A stretch of DNA of 64,000 nt from Pseudoscleropodium purum (lineage: Eukaryota > Streptophyta > Bryopsida > Hypnales > Brachytheciaceae). Positions 50,266 through 62,934 of the stretch are shown piece after piece. Every line of letters starts with the position of its first letter. The stretch's first letter is position 1. Made by a program: the position numbers and the translations under genes. Where the stretch lies: the NCBI GenBank assembly GCA_963969395.1, contig OZ017803.1, forward strand, positions 12,524,001 through 12,588,000, read 5' to 3'. The notes beneath the pieces are model-generated. The model had not been told where the DNA came from. It made no database searches and was given only the letters and a program-made list of their open reading frames with translations.

Positions 50266-52614
50266 TTATAACTAAGGTGACATTCCTCCGAACCGAGAAA
50301 ATTTCAGTGACAACCCAATTCATGTATAGGAGGTGTTACATTTTAGTGGTGCAGACAAATTGAAAAACAAATTGAAAAAAAACACCCATGGGTGCGCGCT
50401 GGGCTCTCCGGTACACTCCCCACACGTGTTCTTAGACTTCACTGCACGATCAATTTCAATTCTACAATAGGAAATTTGTCAATTCTATTTACATATTTGT
50501 CTCTTGGTAAATATGTCACTTTTCTCATGGTAGAATTTCGTTTTCTGGAATCAATATCTTGCACTCGATATGTAACAGGACTCTTCTCAATATGCTGAAG
50601 CCTCCGAGAGTCAGAACCGGATTACCTTACCTTACCTTGAGATCATACTGATTGGCCTTTGCATTGAGAACAGTAGGTTGAAGTCCGAGGCTATGCTTAT
50701 GATCTTCAGGTCAGGAACCTGCAACTCCATTCTTTTGAAACTTGTGATTCTCCTTGATATCTACTCCCTTTGTCCCACTAAAAACCTCCGAATTTCTTTA
50801 CCATGAGAGATTCGGTGTATTTTAATTTTTTGCATTAGAGATGCATGCAATGAAGAAATAGTACTACATCCTCTAAATCTATACAAAATTTACAGTTGAG
50901 GCGCCACCATTTACTCACCTAAAATCCAAGCTATTTTTATCATATTTAGGTAGAAGTCGTGAATGTTGCCGGCTCCTCATTATTGGTGATTTAGAACTTG
51001 GTGGCAACAATGAGATTATAGAAATTTATGCCTCCAATTGGGATGGTGGCCACAAAGACTACGGCCACTTCTTGAATCCAGAAATTTCCTTCCAAAGCAC
51101 AATACCTACAACAACTAAACATAACCTCCTACTAGATTGCAAATCCAACTTTTGCATTTTGGAATTGCTAGTTTCAATAGACAAAACTTGGTCTAAAGGG
51201 AGAGGACAAGTTCATCATTGAAACTCATGAATTGTTAGTGTGTATTGAAGTGGATCAGTAATTCTTGATTTCAAGATTGACCTTGGTTTTTGAGAGATCA
51301 GGAGTGTGGAGAACATCATTTAGGACTAGGACCCAAGTTCACATTATTGTTCCGTGTACTGCCAAAGATGAGCACGTCACAACCATTGTCCAAGTTTATT
51401 GACATTGTTAACTCAAGTGAGCATCCTTGAGATTGATTTGGAGTTTACAAATCTTTAAATGGAGCTTGTTTGCTTAACTAGCTTTCTGTCTTTCACTACA
51501 AGAAATTGTTGTCCTATGTGACTACACGGTTTTTGCAACTATAGAATGATTGGACCTCCCTAATTGCACCATCGTGCTTAAGTCCACAACGTTACAATCA
51601 TTCTGTAGTCGTGACCGCGAATGTGGATTGGCCAGAATTAGACTGACCACTTTCATCCACAACGTTCCATTCACTACATCGCAACTGCAATTACATAGAG
51701 GGAAGTAGGGCTTCCGACGTGGGTGCTACAATCGCGCAAGAGTAGTGCTACCTTTGATTTCATGACTTTAGATGATTTAGGAATGACTATATTATCACTT
51801 CCACATGACTACAACAGTCACTTCCATTGCGTTTTCTTTAAGCCTTTCTAAAAGATAAAGAAGACAGCACCTCATTGTACCACTAAGGAAATATGACTAT
51901 GATTTAAGTGTTGTTTCGTGGTAGTGTAACTTCCACATGACTACAAAGTGTTGAGAGTGCTACTAGAGGTTTAGACACACAAGGGAGAAAATCCTTTCAT
52001 TTTCTAGGTTTTAGGGCTAGTTAATGACTATTACGGACTAAAATTTTCTAATTTTCATGGTTTAGGGTTTAGTATTCCACTAGGGGATTAATATAATCAT
52101 AGAAAAGACATACTGAGCAGGTCAAATCATATACTTTTGTTGCTTAAGTAAGTACAATTAGCTAGACTACAATCATTGTGAAGCTCACATGATCAAGTTC
52201 TTCATCACTCCATATTAGTGTCTACAAATATTAAAACAAGAAGTACTACCAAATGACTTTTATGAACTCACCAAAAGAAATTGTGAATTTTAGTCGTTCT
52301 TCATGCTAATACAGAATCTACATAGAAATAGCTGACATAATAGATGTCCAAGATACATGCAAGTCACGTTGTGGATGTCACTTGAAGACGACTACAAGCA
52401 ATCTCTTTCGAAATTGAAGGACAACTTCAAAATGACTGTAGACAATAACCTTCCACAATAACTTTGTTGAAGACTGCGACTACTATCTATGACTCTAGTC
52501 TCTTGAGGAGAACCCTAGATGTCCTTAATAATTTTCCTGTATTAGTAAGTTGTCTTCCATTGACAACTTGATGGTGTTGACTGGACTAGATGTTGAAGCA
52601 GGATTTGGCAAACT

Positions 52615-52995
52615 TCATGAAGTCGTTAAGCATGTACTCTCCATGCTAGTAGTGATAAAGGTATCTATGCAATCAAGTACTTCTCGCATGGTCCTGGCTT
52701 CTTTGTGCAATACCACTTTCCATTCAGCTTTGTCAACAGCATTAGAAAAGAACACTTCCATGGCTTGACTAGAGAAAATGAATGGTTTTACTGTGCAAGG
52801 CAATTTATGGCAAAAATCCACTACAAAGAAGTCAACATCATCCTTTGTATACATAGAGTTCCCTTGTGTATCTTGTGGCTTTACCCTAGGTACTAATTTT
52901 TTTGTACTAATAAGTTTTTTTTCTACAAACAATTCAATTACATCCACTAAATTTATCAACTCCACCAAAATTAGCAATGTTTGGGGAACAATCAA
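52615..52995 (-). pseudogene. DUF4216-like fragment of a CACTA transposase gene
   Basis: A 126-codon open frame inside the CACTA element. KPFIFSSQAMEVFFS followed by AEWKVVLHKEAR matches the plant CACTA DUF4216 pattern (PFxLAxQAxQVFY...W.VV). No TNP2 catalytic domain is nearby, so this is the 3' remnant of a larger transposase-associated gene. Confidence 0.6.
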
Positions 52996-53817
52996 CCCTA
53001 TGGGCTCTTAAGTGGATGGATTTGCACATTCTTTCAACCTTGACTTCTGATACATGCATACAATTCCATTGTTAAGCCTACCCTTGAGAACCACATCACA
53101 AAAAAAACTAGAATATTCTCAACAATGACCTTCTACGATACTAATTTACTAAAGGCTAGTTATAACTTTCACGTGATTGGACCTAGTCAAGTGGAAGTTG
53201 CGTTATAGTATTGTAGTTGGTTAATGAAATAGAAATGACTACATTACGTCTTCTACACTACTAGAATAAAAAAAGATGTTAATAAAATATTCTTTCCAAT
53301 CTTCTTTTCATATTTGTCCACAACTTTTGATTTAAGGCTCACAATCTAAAACAGATTTTTAGAGATGAAAGTGAGATTGATTTCTCAACTTTTATTAGTT
53401 CAAAGTTTTTTTTGAAAACAATTAATCTACTATTCCTAAATGAGATTTAAAATATTACTTATTACACAATTTTTGTGTTTGACATGTCCCATACGGTTTG
53501 TCTTGCCTCCTATTACTCCACTTGTATAAAAGGTTTGTCATTTCAATTCTTTACATTCACAAACTAAGTGGCTTTGGAAGTCATGCAATACATTTGTTAA
53601 ATATTGTATATGATGTATTATTGCAATGCTTCAAATTTATTCATATGTGATTGTAGATTGACTATTTTCCATTCAATTGTTAATATACTTTTTTTTGTAC
53701 TCATTGCTACAACTTGAAAATCCTATTCCTAAATCCATATCACTCTAGAATGACTATGGAATAATTTGCCACGTGTCAGTCCATTATAATAGTGCAAAGA
53801 TACCACCACAACTTCTA

Positions 53818-54060
53818 AATGACTACAAAATGACTTTTGATGTCTACGTCAAATTTGTAATGGGTCCATTGTAACTTTGAAATGACTGGTAAATGACTAC
53901 CTATATAGAAATCCACGTCAGATTTACAAGGGGTCACCCATAATTGGAAAATGACTTCAAAATGACTACCTATGTAGAAGTCCACGTCAGATTTACAAAG
54001 GGTCACCCATAATTGGAAAATGACTTCAAAATGACTAAATGCGTAGATGTCCATATTACT
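53818..54060. repeat. 69-bp subterminal tandem repeat in the CACTA element
   Basis: Units start at 53892, 53961 and 54030 (partial), with a degenerate unit before them. Each contains AATGACTAC, CCACGTCAGATTTACAA, GGGTCACCCATAATTGGAAA and TGACTTCAA. Subterminal repeats of this kind are typical transposase-binding regions of CACTA elements. Confidence 0.85.
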
Positions 54061-54648
54061 TGGCGCAAAGTTGCACTTTCAATATGACTGTTCTCAAAAC
54101 ATCTTCTTTACACTCTTTTCTTTATCCATCTTTCCCCTTTCCTTGTTATCATCCACTTTTCCATCCAAGGCAACTTTGGATGGTGATAATAAACTTGGAG
54201 TTATTTATGTAAATGACTTGTCCAAAATGACAACAAGGGCTTGAAATCATTTTCCTGTTGCGCAACTACAACATGATTAGTTTGCAGTCATTTGACTTAG
54301 TCGCATAGAACATCGATTTCTTGTAGTGTTTGCTCTAACCCATGTCCACATGTTGTTCAATCATAAGGTTCGTCTCTATCACACAGTCAGGGGCAAGGGG
54401 ACTTATACCTCTAGCATTGTTTGGTCCTTCCTTGGCTAAGACAATCCTTATGGGTTCATATCACTAGTTCAATTTTAGATCTTGCAAGTGGTAGAATCCC
54501 ACCCATGTATAAGTCTAATTTGATGAATGATCAACAATGAGTTGTTTGGGAGATCTTACTTACAAAGCAACACTCCAACAATACACAAAAATTCTCCCAA
54601 GTACAGCACGCGAGGTCGGCTTGCAATTCAATGTTGCTTTGACCATCC

Positions 54649-55616
54649 GTGACATTTTCAAGCAAGGGTAAGAATCTCAAACAACTAGAAATTTGGTGGC
54701 AGATGTGTTGGTGCATGAATAAAACTATAGTTCATTGCATTATCAAAGAAGGCAAGTTTATCAAACCACACTCTAGTACCATCAAACTCTATTTGACACA
54801 TGACAACAAATTTGGTTGCATGCAATATTGTATGTCGCATATGGATCAAGTGGAGCAATTTGAATTCATGATGAACGACATTCACTTAGACAAAAAGTGG
54901 TTCACTCTTAGTAAGAATATGAGATGGTTTTATTTAACAAACAGTGAAGAGGAACCTCATTGCACCGCCAAGAGTAAGAGGTTTATGACAAAGGTGATGT
55001 TTCTTGTTGTTGTTGCTTGACCATGTTACGATACTTGTCTCAATTGACTTTTCAATGGTAAGATTGGCATGTGGCCATTTGTCTTCCAAGAACTGACACA
55101 ATGGAGTAGAAAGAATTAACCAAGAGGCACGCTAGAAATGAAATGCATGTAGTTAACAACAAATTCTAAAAAGGTTGCAAGAAAAAGTGTTGTTGGCTAT
55201 TTGGGAGAAATGGCCAATGAACTGGGTATGCGAGACTAGCAACTCTATACATATGTAGTTTGACAATGTAAGGCTGCACTTGGAAGCAATTGACTTAATC
55301 AATGATATGCAAAAAGATGGCTTTGACATTTCACCGAAGTTCCAACGTGCAAACAATCTGGACATGAATGTCCTCGACTTAGGTTTTTTCAATAGTATCC
55401 AATCTCTCCAATATCAAATCGAGTAGAAGATGATAGATGATTTCATTGTTACCACAATAAAGGTGTTTCAAGACCTTGAGGTTGAAAAATTGAACAATAT
55501 GTTTCTAACCTTGCAACAATGCATAATTGAGACCATTAAGAATGATGGAGGCAACAAATACAAGGTGCCTCATATGGCCAAATCTAAACTTGTAAGGAGA
55601 GGACTTCCTTTTTAGG
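54649..55616 (+). pseudogene. Mariner-like (MLE) transposase pseudogene
   Basis: Plant MLE transposase remnants in order: KEGKFIKPHSSTIKLYLT; MNDIHLDKKWF with the first catalytic Asp at 54889; SEEEPHCTAKSKRF; KVMFLVVVA ending at a TGA (55018-55020) where the family has Arg; FNGKIGMWPF past a second TGA; then, after frame breaks, LDMNVLDLGFFNSIQSLQ with the last catalytic Asp near 55361; and finally KLNNMFLTLQQCIIETIK and GGNKYKVPHMAKSKLVRRGL (stop at 55616). The 5' helix-turn-helix part is weak or lost, and the CACTA element sits upstream. Several stops and frameshifts mean it is inactive. Confidence 0.88.
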
Positions 55617-55726
55617 GCTTCCTAATCATTTAACTTGCCCACATGTGGTCCTTCTTCATGGGCAATGTATCTTAAGTCGTCGAAATCAATAAATAGAGGT
55701 TTTTGGTGGGACAAAGGGAATAACAC

Positions 55727-56960
55727 TTTCTAAATAAGACTTTCATTCCATGATTCTAAAGCTAATTCTAGTAGAAATGCCATATTTCTTACGAATCAAT
55801 TGGAATTCAAGCTATGCAATCACATAAAGAATCTTTTCATTCCAACTACACTTCATAAATTTTCATGTCATTGAATTTATTAATTTAAACTAGTTCACAT
55901 AGTAGAATAATTTAAAAACAGCATTGTATTTGTTCACCATATGTTTTTGTTTCACATTTAGAAGTGTCTTTAAACCCCAATTCTACCCTTGAACAATAGA
56001 TACAAACTCTTACAAACTCAATTTTTCAATCAAATTAATATTAAGAGTTACACATAGAGGTTGAATGATGAAAATCAACTAGTGCCTTGTTACATCTAGT
56101 GTGGATTTTCCAATTTAGAAAATGAACACAATTGATAATTCAATGGTCAAGAGTAAATCCTACCCTAATACTACACCATTCACACAAGCAGCAACCCAAT
56201 TAAATCAATTTTTCTATAGAACAAGGATACGAAGGCTGGACAATGGAAACATCGGCAAGATTCAACCTGCACCTTCAAAGGTGCAAATTAGAGGTCTTTT
56301 ACTGGTATCACCTTCACAAAAAAGGTAATTAAATTACAGGATAGCCTTATCAACAACAAATTTACTGAGCAATTCAAAATTCTTTCAACAGTGCGCTACA
56401 TTTGTTTAGCCCTTCACACACTTCAAGATTAAAGGGCATCAGAAGTTTCAGAACCACGTTTTGAAAATGAGAAGTTCAAAACTCAGTTCTGACCCCTGAC
56501 AAGCATGTGGTAAATGAAAGATTCTCAAAGTTCTGGATTACCTCAAAATCCAGTCCTCAAGGTCAAAATGGGATTTTAAACTTCCCATTTATCCTGACTC
56601 TGGCAACCCTTGTCAATTCAAGGCCACTTTGCTTTCAAGAAATTCAATGCCGTATGCCAATGTAAATGTCCACTTGAGATCACATCCTAGTTTATTTGCA
56701 GACAAATGTTAAGCTGACAAGTGGCAGTTCTGCATCATGCCTATGACGAGGAACAATTGCTCGTAAGACGATCGGAAATAAACTAACTACGCCAAAAGGC
56801 CCGGGCTATGAGTGCTACCCTTCAATGCAGAATGCATGACTATGTAACCACAGAAACTCTCAGAAGGAACTCATCAAACAATTCAGTTCCAAATTTTGCA
56901 GAAGAGCTTCCAATGAAGATCAGAAAATTCATGAATTGGAGCACATGACTAGACATCGAC
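55727..56960. other. Intergenic stretch downstream of NUDT14
   Basis: AT-rich at first, then more balanced from about 56400. No gene was recognised; the 68-codon plus-strand frame at 56122 shows no motif. The part adjacent to 56982 is probably the NUDT14-like 3' UTR. Confidence 0.45.
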
Positions 56961-56981
56961 ACATGATAGTGCGATAACCTT

Positions 56982-59900
56982 TTATAGGTGTGAGAGATCA
57001 GGTGCATTTGGGGGAGCAGGAAGTAGATTCAACCGAAGTGCCATTTCGTAAAGGGCAATGGCGGCCAAGACTTTAGAGTCCGGGGAAATGCGCCAAAGTG
57101 TATTGTATGGTACTACGTGCACTTTGATAAGCTCCCCGTGGTTTCTCAGGCCAGTTTCTTGTCCTTGTAACGAATCAATCACCTGATTACACATTCAAAA
57201 CGAAAAGTCAGGATAGATGATAAACTTCACGAGTACATTTGTCTAATGATCATCGAGGCATACGGCAATGCCAAACAACTATCAGATTGTACCAGTTAGT
57301 CCACTACATTCAATGAAAGGGTCATCATATTTTAGTGGTTCACATGACATACTCCAGGAAGAGGAGCAAACTTGCTCCCATTCTTGATTACCTAAACTAC
57401 TGCAGTGATAAGCTCTTGGTGATTCCAACAAGAGCTGATGAACTGTCACAAAACGGAGCAAATTGATACTCGCATGGAATACAGCATAGCACTAAAACCC
57501 ACCTCTTTCTTCACATGGCTTCTGTGTAGGAACAGCGTGATTTCTTCATCGCTGCCACCCTGCTCCACACCACAAGCGTACATGGTAATTATTAACTGTC
57601 ATCAGTAAATACAATCACGAGGTGCCCTAAACTGGCCTGTCCATGAAAATAAATGTTGAAGATAAATGTTAATGGTTTCCAATGTAATATCAAGTTTATG
57701 CTGAGCATGTGCTAACTCAATAGTTGCCAATGTAACATCAAAGCAAATGCCAATGACGCTAACATCACGATAACAGTAAGTCGCCATTCACATAACACTA
57801 ACATAAACTTTACTAAAACTCAACATGAGGACTACATCAATCAAATGCCTACTTATGAACATCAAGAACTTTGACAATCCAATAGAGAAGGTATTCTGTG
57901 AGAGGCTATCTTCTGCGCGTGCGCTATGTGCGGGTGCACTAGGATCTGCATGAGCTGTGATTGGCAATGGAAATTGGCAGGCCTACACAACTCCAATGCA
58001 TAGGGTAAAATATGCTCCGCTTACCAGCGGAGAGCACACACCCAACTGCAACCCCCTTTGTAATGAAGACTTAGACGAAATTTCTCCTCAAGTAGATCAG
58101 TACTTACACTTAACAATATTGTATGAACACAATTGTTTCTAGCATGTACACAGTGGCATAATAAGAGCTACAAGAAGTACCAAACCAGAAATAAACATCC
58201 ACCACCAGAATAGAACAGCAAGAAACTAGATACTTACAGGTGAAGGAAACATCTTTCGGCCTGTTGACTCATCCAAAAAAGCAGTGAGGTCGACCAAATC
58301 TGAAGTCACTATATGGATACCAGTTTCTTCCTCCACCTGTCAATTCATTTCGGCCAAGATTAAATCGATTCTGATTTACTTGAGAACTGCAAACCCAAAA
58401 TCAATGTACCAATAGCAACAATAGTATCCACTATTCAACCAAACCATTCAGTTAATTGGAATTCAAGCATTTGTATGTAGTCTGATGACGATGATAGATG
58501 AGTACCTCGCGAGCGGCAGTTCCAACAAAGTCACCAGCATCGTCATCTAGCATACCAGCAGGAAGCTCCATGATCGTTCTCCCCACAGGAACGCGAGCCT
58601 GCACATGAATTTCGAGTTCTTCATACTCTAGTCTTATGATATTTCGGAACTCCAAAAAATAATCCCGCATTCAATATCTAGTAGGTAAGTAAGTGCGTCT
58701 GCGTGAAAGGAACATTCTATGTGGTGAAGAAGAACCTCGTCGTACCTGTTCAGTGAGAACTGCATACTTTTCTCCGTCGCATTCCAACAACATCAGGATC
58801 GCTACAGCACCGCCGCGTGCAAACACTATGCCTGGCAGCTGAAACCATAAGAAATCTGGAATTCAGCACGAAATTGAGTAAAAATGCGATTATTGCTTTA
58901 ACCCTAAGGACCAAGAAATCAAAGACGACAAACTCCTCTAGTTTAACGCTTCTTTGATAAAATTCATTAAACACTAAGAACTCAAAGGCTACTTCCATAT
59001 CTATAGAACTTGGAATCAATTATTAAGGAAGTTTCAAAGGTAACAAAATGTATCAATAGAAGAAGAAATCACGTCCTACATTATTTCATTTTTTAAGGAT
59101 AGAAATATAGTTTGATATTTTGAATAATCTACTAAGAGATACCAAAGTGGACTTTCTAATTAAGCTTGGGACGTAGGGGAGCTGGGTACCATTAGCACGA
59201 CCATGTTTGCACACTTTGATGGAAACTGAAAGTTGCAAAGATATTCAGTAAAACTTTTGATTCAAACCTTCGCACCGGTTTCGTCGTCGACAACCTCTGC
59301 CTTGAACTTTATAAAGCCAACTCGACGCCCGAAAAAGTCCACAGACTGGATTCCCAAAGCCCATCTCATTAGTGTTGATGGAAAAACAAAATTTGTAACA
59401 GGCCAAAGATAACGAGCAACAGCAAGTGAGCATACAAAGAGGGAAAGCATGAGAAACTGAGAGTTCAAAACCTAGAATACATCAAGGAATCGGCTTCTCT
59501 ATCAACACCTGATTATAAATATTTAACTACTAAAAAACAGTCAACAATGGGTTGATGTAGTTCTGACCTGGATAAGGATGCGGTTGAGAGAACAACGAGC
59601 TCCCCCACTCCCTCCCAAAGAGAGAATGCCGGATGATCCCTTCATGTTATCCAGCCACCGTTGGAAAGGCACTGATTCAACCGCATTCCTGCATAAATGT
59701 TTGTGCGGATTAACAATATGATTACAACGCGAATCCATTTTAGCAAACACCTGCAGTCATACTTGAAATAGTATTTGATACAACGTTCAATCGTAAATTG
59801 ACAATTGTAAAACTGAAATGCAATACCACTTCACATCTCTGCTGCAGTGGGAAAAAGCAAGACAGGCGATCCATCAATAATGAAGCATACAAGAACAGTA

Positions 59901-60175
59901 ATGCACCTGATATCAGTGTCCGAAACTCCAGAAACTCCCACTACTTCCACGGCCTTTCCCGCAACGCTGATTTGCACATGTCCACCAGCATCGTTCTCTG
60001 ACACACCCTTGTGAGCCATGCTTGTGAAAACTGCCCGCGAACGAGAAAAATCTTGACGACTAATCCGACAAATGCTGTTCGATGCCGACGTCACGCCGAT
60101 AGTTTTACTAAACGCCGCAAGTGCCTGCTTCCGTACAGAGTTCCAAAATAAAAGGCCGGGACAACGATACAACAT
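56982..60175 (-). CDS. NUDT14: NUDIX hydrolase, ADP-sugar diphosphatase (NUDT14 type), 8 exons
   Basis: The predicted product has 336 residues. Exons: 59907-60175, 59568-59688, 59268-59345, 58746-58838, 58506-58598, 58238-58336, 57503-57559, 56982-57182; all junctions keep frame. Family members hydrolyse ADP-glucose and ADP-ribose to AMP plus a sugar phosphate; the Arabidopsis enzyme is plastidial. The first about 50 residues are Ser/Arg-rich and lack acids (RKQALAAFSKTIGVTSASNS), fitting a transit peptide before MAHKGVSEND. The family segment NAVESVPFQRWLDNMKGSSG follows. The Nudix box runs over residues about 202-225: GMLDDDAGDFVGTAARE then VEEETGI, with the REVEEETG catalytic Glu residues kept. 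Downstream are DLTAFLDESTGRKMFPSPGG, GLRNHGELIKVHVVPY and a final helix (AAIALYEMALRLNLL). The start at 60175 gives the transit peptide. One intron carries a MITE-like repeat. Confidence 0.93.
57655..57830. repeat. MITE-like element in a NUDT14 intron
   Basis: It lies between the exons at 57503-57559 and 58238-58336. The reverse complement matches the element in PARP3 intron 14 (5631-5816): a core of GTGATGTTAG, TTGGCATTT and ATTGGC in the same order and spacing. Ends are approximate. Confidence 0.6.
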
Positions 60176-60455
60176 TCACCAAGTAATCAAACCGTTCCCG
60201 CAAGTTCCTCAACCCCGGTCAACGGAATTTCAACCATCAAACATTTCGAAAGAATTGCACACAGGAAAAGCAAATGACGCAGAGCGCATGCCTGAATTAG
60301 CAGCCCCTGCTGCTTCGCTAGTTGCAATAAGTCCTGCAAAACCCTAATGTAGTCGGAAATCAGAATTCCGTCCCACTCGTCCTTACAAAATTCGGAAAGG
60401 TTGTCCTACCAGTACTCTGTCAAAACTCATTGAGCATGTAGTTCAGACTAAGAAC

Positions 60456-61180
60456 TTCGAAGTCACGTTTCTAGTTACTGTATGCTACTTGCATTTGAAA
60501 AAAACGTCCTATTCTGTCCAATCAAAAGAAGGGAAACACCAGGCACAAGCATGATAAAGCGACTGCACTAACTAAACTAATGGAAACTAACTAAATATCT
60601 TCATACACTACGTAACCACTACGGTGTCCAGAGATCTGCTGCGGATTTAGGGCTTCGGGAAAGAATTTCACGAGATGAGTGTTTCTAGTTGCTGTATTCT
60701 ATTTGCATTGGAACTAGTGTAGCCCTGTGCCGTTGGCCCAGTTTCCGTCACGATGTAGGATACTTTTAGGATAATTTAAGATCCAAAAATAACTCGAAAA
60801 TTCATAACTTTCACCCCGTAAGTCCAAACACCACGAAACAAAGTTCATGCACCCTCCTCGCAACCCCCTCATCGCACAGAGCTTTCTAACGGTACCAATA
60901 ATCAATAACGGGGACGCACGCTTTCTGCACGCTTCTAAAGATCTCACCGTAACAAACAAAACAAACACCGTCATTTAAGGTAGGTGTAAGATAGATGTCC
61001 TCTTCTGCCAAAATTCATAAAGAAAACAAGCATGATAAAGCCAGTACCCTAAATTAAATTGAAACTACCTTCCTGTTTTCATACACTGCGTAAGCACTTA
61101 CGGTATCAAGATCTGCTGCGCATTTAGGGCTTAGGAAAAGAATTTCAACGTTATGAGTGTGTCCTCTTACGGTTTACTAT
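60456..61180. repeat. Direct duplication upstream of NUDT14, period about 510 bp
   Basis: Copy A (about 60456-60700) and copy B (about 60975-61180) share, in order: AAGCATGATAAAGC, ACTAC, TTCATACACT, CGTAA, AGATCTGCTGCG, ATTTAGGGCTT, AAAGAATTTCA and ATGAGTGT. A further piece (TCATACACTGCG) recurs near 61273. The region is probably promoter of the NUDT14-like gene. Confidence 0.75.
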
Positions 61181-61960
61181 TTCTGTACAAATTCGATTCA
61201 ATTCAACCAAGAAAGAGAAAAAAATTGGGAAACAAGTGAACTCAGTTGCCAACGGAAACTCATGTAATGTCATACACTGCGATTACCAGTTGCGAAGGTG
61301 CCGCGCGGCAGTTTCTCACAAAATTTGGTAGCGAATTGCGCGTGTTCGTGAATCTGTGAGCAGCGGCGTCTCTGATGGAAGCAGTGCACGGAAAGCGGGC
61401 CGGGAAGAGCGTCAACGCCATCGCCGCACACTGAAATCACAATCCTTCATAGCCCTTCAACGCTTTGGTAGACCTGTTCTGGGTCGATTTTTCCACATTC
61501 AAAAACCGACAAATAAAATTACAACTCCGAGTCGGTTCAAATACTAAGTTGAAGAGAATTCATCAATCCAAGGTAATTGCACACTACCGTATTCAAATAG
61601 AAGTTCGGCTTAGGCTCATTAAAAAAAGTGCTGAATTTTTTTTCAAATTCTAGTACTAGACAACCAAATGTACAAATAAATGTAAAGATGGTTTTTCAAA
61701 AATACAAAAAATTCAATAACAAACCATTGAATCAAATATCAATCTATTATTTGACCATCTATCATCAAGAATTTTTTTGATGGCAATATGAAGAAATTAC
61801 TTCATTGACATTTCATAAGAATGAAGAGTGGAGAGGTTGTTTTTATAAAAAAAATTCATTGTCTATCACAAATCTTCAAAAGATATGGGAACAATCAAGC
61901 TCTCATCAAAATTGTCCCATACTCAATTCTTGTATTCAAAAAAATTATGGATAAAATTTA
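61181..61960. other. Upstream stretch, no gene seen
   Basis: GC-richer sequence to about 61450 changes abruptly to AT-rich. The 63-codon frame at 61356 shows no motif. Confidence 0.4.
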
Positions 61961-61969
61961 GAGAGGATG

Positions 61970-62345
61970 TTTGAAAATGTCAAAGAAAAAGTCTCTATCA
62001 ATTCCTCTTTAAACTTTGTCCAAAACTTTTGATTGGAGGCTTGAAATCTAAAACATATTTTAGGAGATGAAAGTTAGATTGATCTTCTACATTAATCCAG
62101 TTTAAAATTTTTAAAGGAAGTTTTTCTACTATGCTTAAATGAAATCTAAAATTCTACTTTGAACACAACTCTTGTTTTTGACTTGACTAGAAAGGGGAGC
62201 TCTTCACTAATCCTAATTTACACATTTCACATGGGTTGCTTTACCTCCTACCACCCTTGTATAAAGAGCTTGTCTTCTCATTTCTAAATACTCACAACAA
62301 ATGACTCTTGAAGCTATTTGAGACAATTGCCAAATGTTTTGTTTT
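61970..62345 (+). repeat. Diverged copy of a CACTA-internal sequence
   Basis: It aligns in the same orientation with 53285-53625 inside the CACTA element. Shared blocks in order are AACTTTTGATT, ATCTAAAACA, GAGATGAAAGT, AGATTGAT, TTTGAC, CCTCCTA and CTTGTATAAA. No CACTA termini were found here, so it is a fragment or part of a related element. Confidence 0.6.
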
Positions 62346-62934
62346 TTTTATAAATTTGATGCCTAGTTTGAATTTGAAAATTGGTTTTAACCAGCTAATA
62401 TCCCTTTGGATTGCTGGCAAGTAGAAAATGGCAAAACTTGTGTGGGGTAAATAAAATCCATTTGTTCAAGACAAAGAAAAGATGAGAAAACATTGTTTTT
62501 TTTCATAAGCAATTCATTTCCTATACTCCTAGTTTACTACTCTTGGTTATAAACCTGAAATGCTAAAATTAAGATGGTAACTTATTGATTTCACTTGGTT
62601 GATTTTATATTGGTTGCTAGATCTCTCCATTTATGGATTTTGATTAATTGAAATTGAGTTGATTTTAGGACGATTTAGAGCTAAAGTTTGCACAATTTGA
62701 GTATGCAAGATATGAAAATTGCATCAACAATGGTGCAACTATCCATTAGATACAATATGCAAGGGGATATAGATAACCCTTTAAAGCAATGACTCTAGCC
62801 AATTTGAAAAGTCCAAGTTCTTGAAATTTTTTTCTACATATTCCAAATATTGTCTTACTAACTTTCTACTATTTGGATTTCAAATAAAAAATTTTCTCAT
62901 TGCAACGATTGCACAAGAAATCATCAAAAAATGA

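Larger units (their letters stand above)
51494..54328 (-). mobile_element. CACTA transposon, non-autonomous, nested in the mariner element
   Basis: The left terminus CACTACAAGAAATTGTTGTC and the inverted right terminus CACTACAAGAAATCGATGTT continue to CTATGYGACTA. Flanking TTT on both sides (51491-51493, 54329-54331) is a 3-bp target duplication, as expected for CACTA elements. Length 2835 bp. The interior is rich in AATGACTAC/AATGACTTC subterminal motifs and contains a DUF4216-like remnant on the minus strand. No full TNP2-type transposase is present. Confidence 0.9.
50764..55720 (+). mobile_element. Mariner-like element (plant MLE), split by a CACTA element
   Basis: The left terminus CTCCCTTTGTCCCACTAAAA and the inverted right terminus TTCCCTTTGTCCCACCAAAA continue as AACCTC; they match the plant MLE/Stowaway terminal consensus CTCCCTCCGTCCCA. 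Both ends abut TA (50762-50763 and 55721-55722), the target duplication of this superfamily. The transposase remnant is listed separately. Without the CACTA insert the element would be about 2.1 kb. Confidence 0.88.

Noticed and set aside
49828..50271. 147-codon plus-strand open frame.
   Set aside because: It is antisense to the GH36 pseudogene, whose minus-strand motifs explain the sequence.
152..60175. PARP3 and the ADP-ribose-hydrolysing NUDIX gene as an ADP-ribose metabolic cluster.
   Set aside because: They are 50 kb apart with unrelated genes and transposons between; chance is the simplest explanation.
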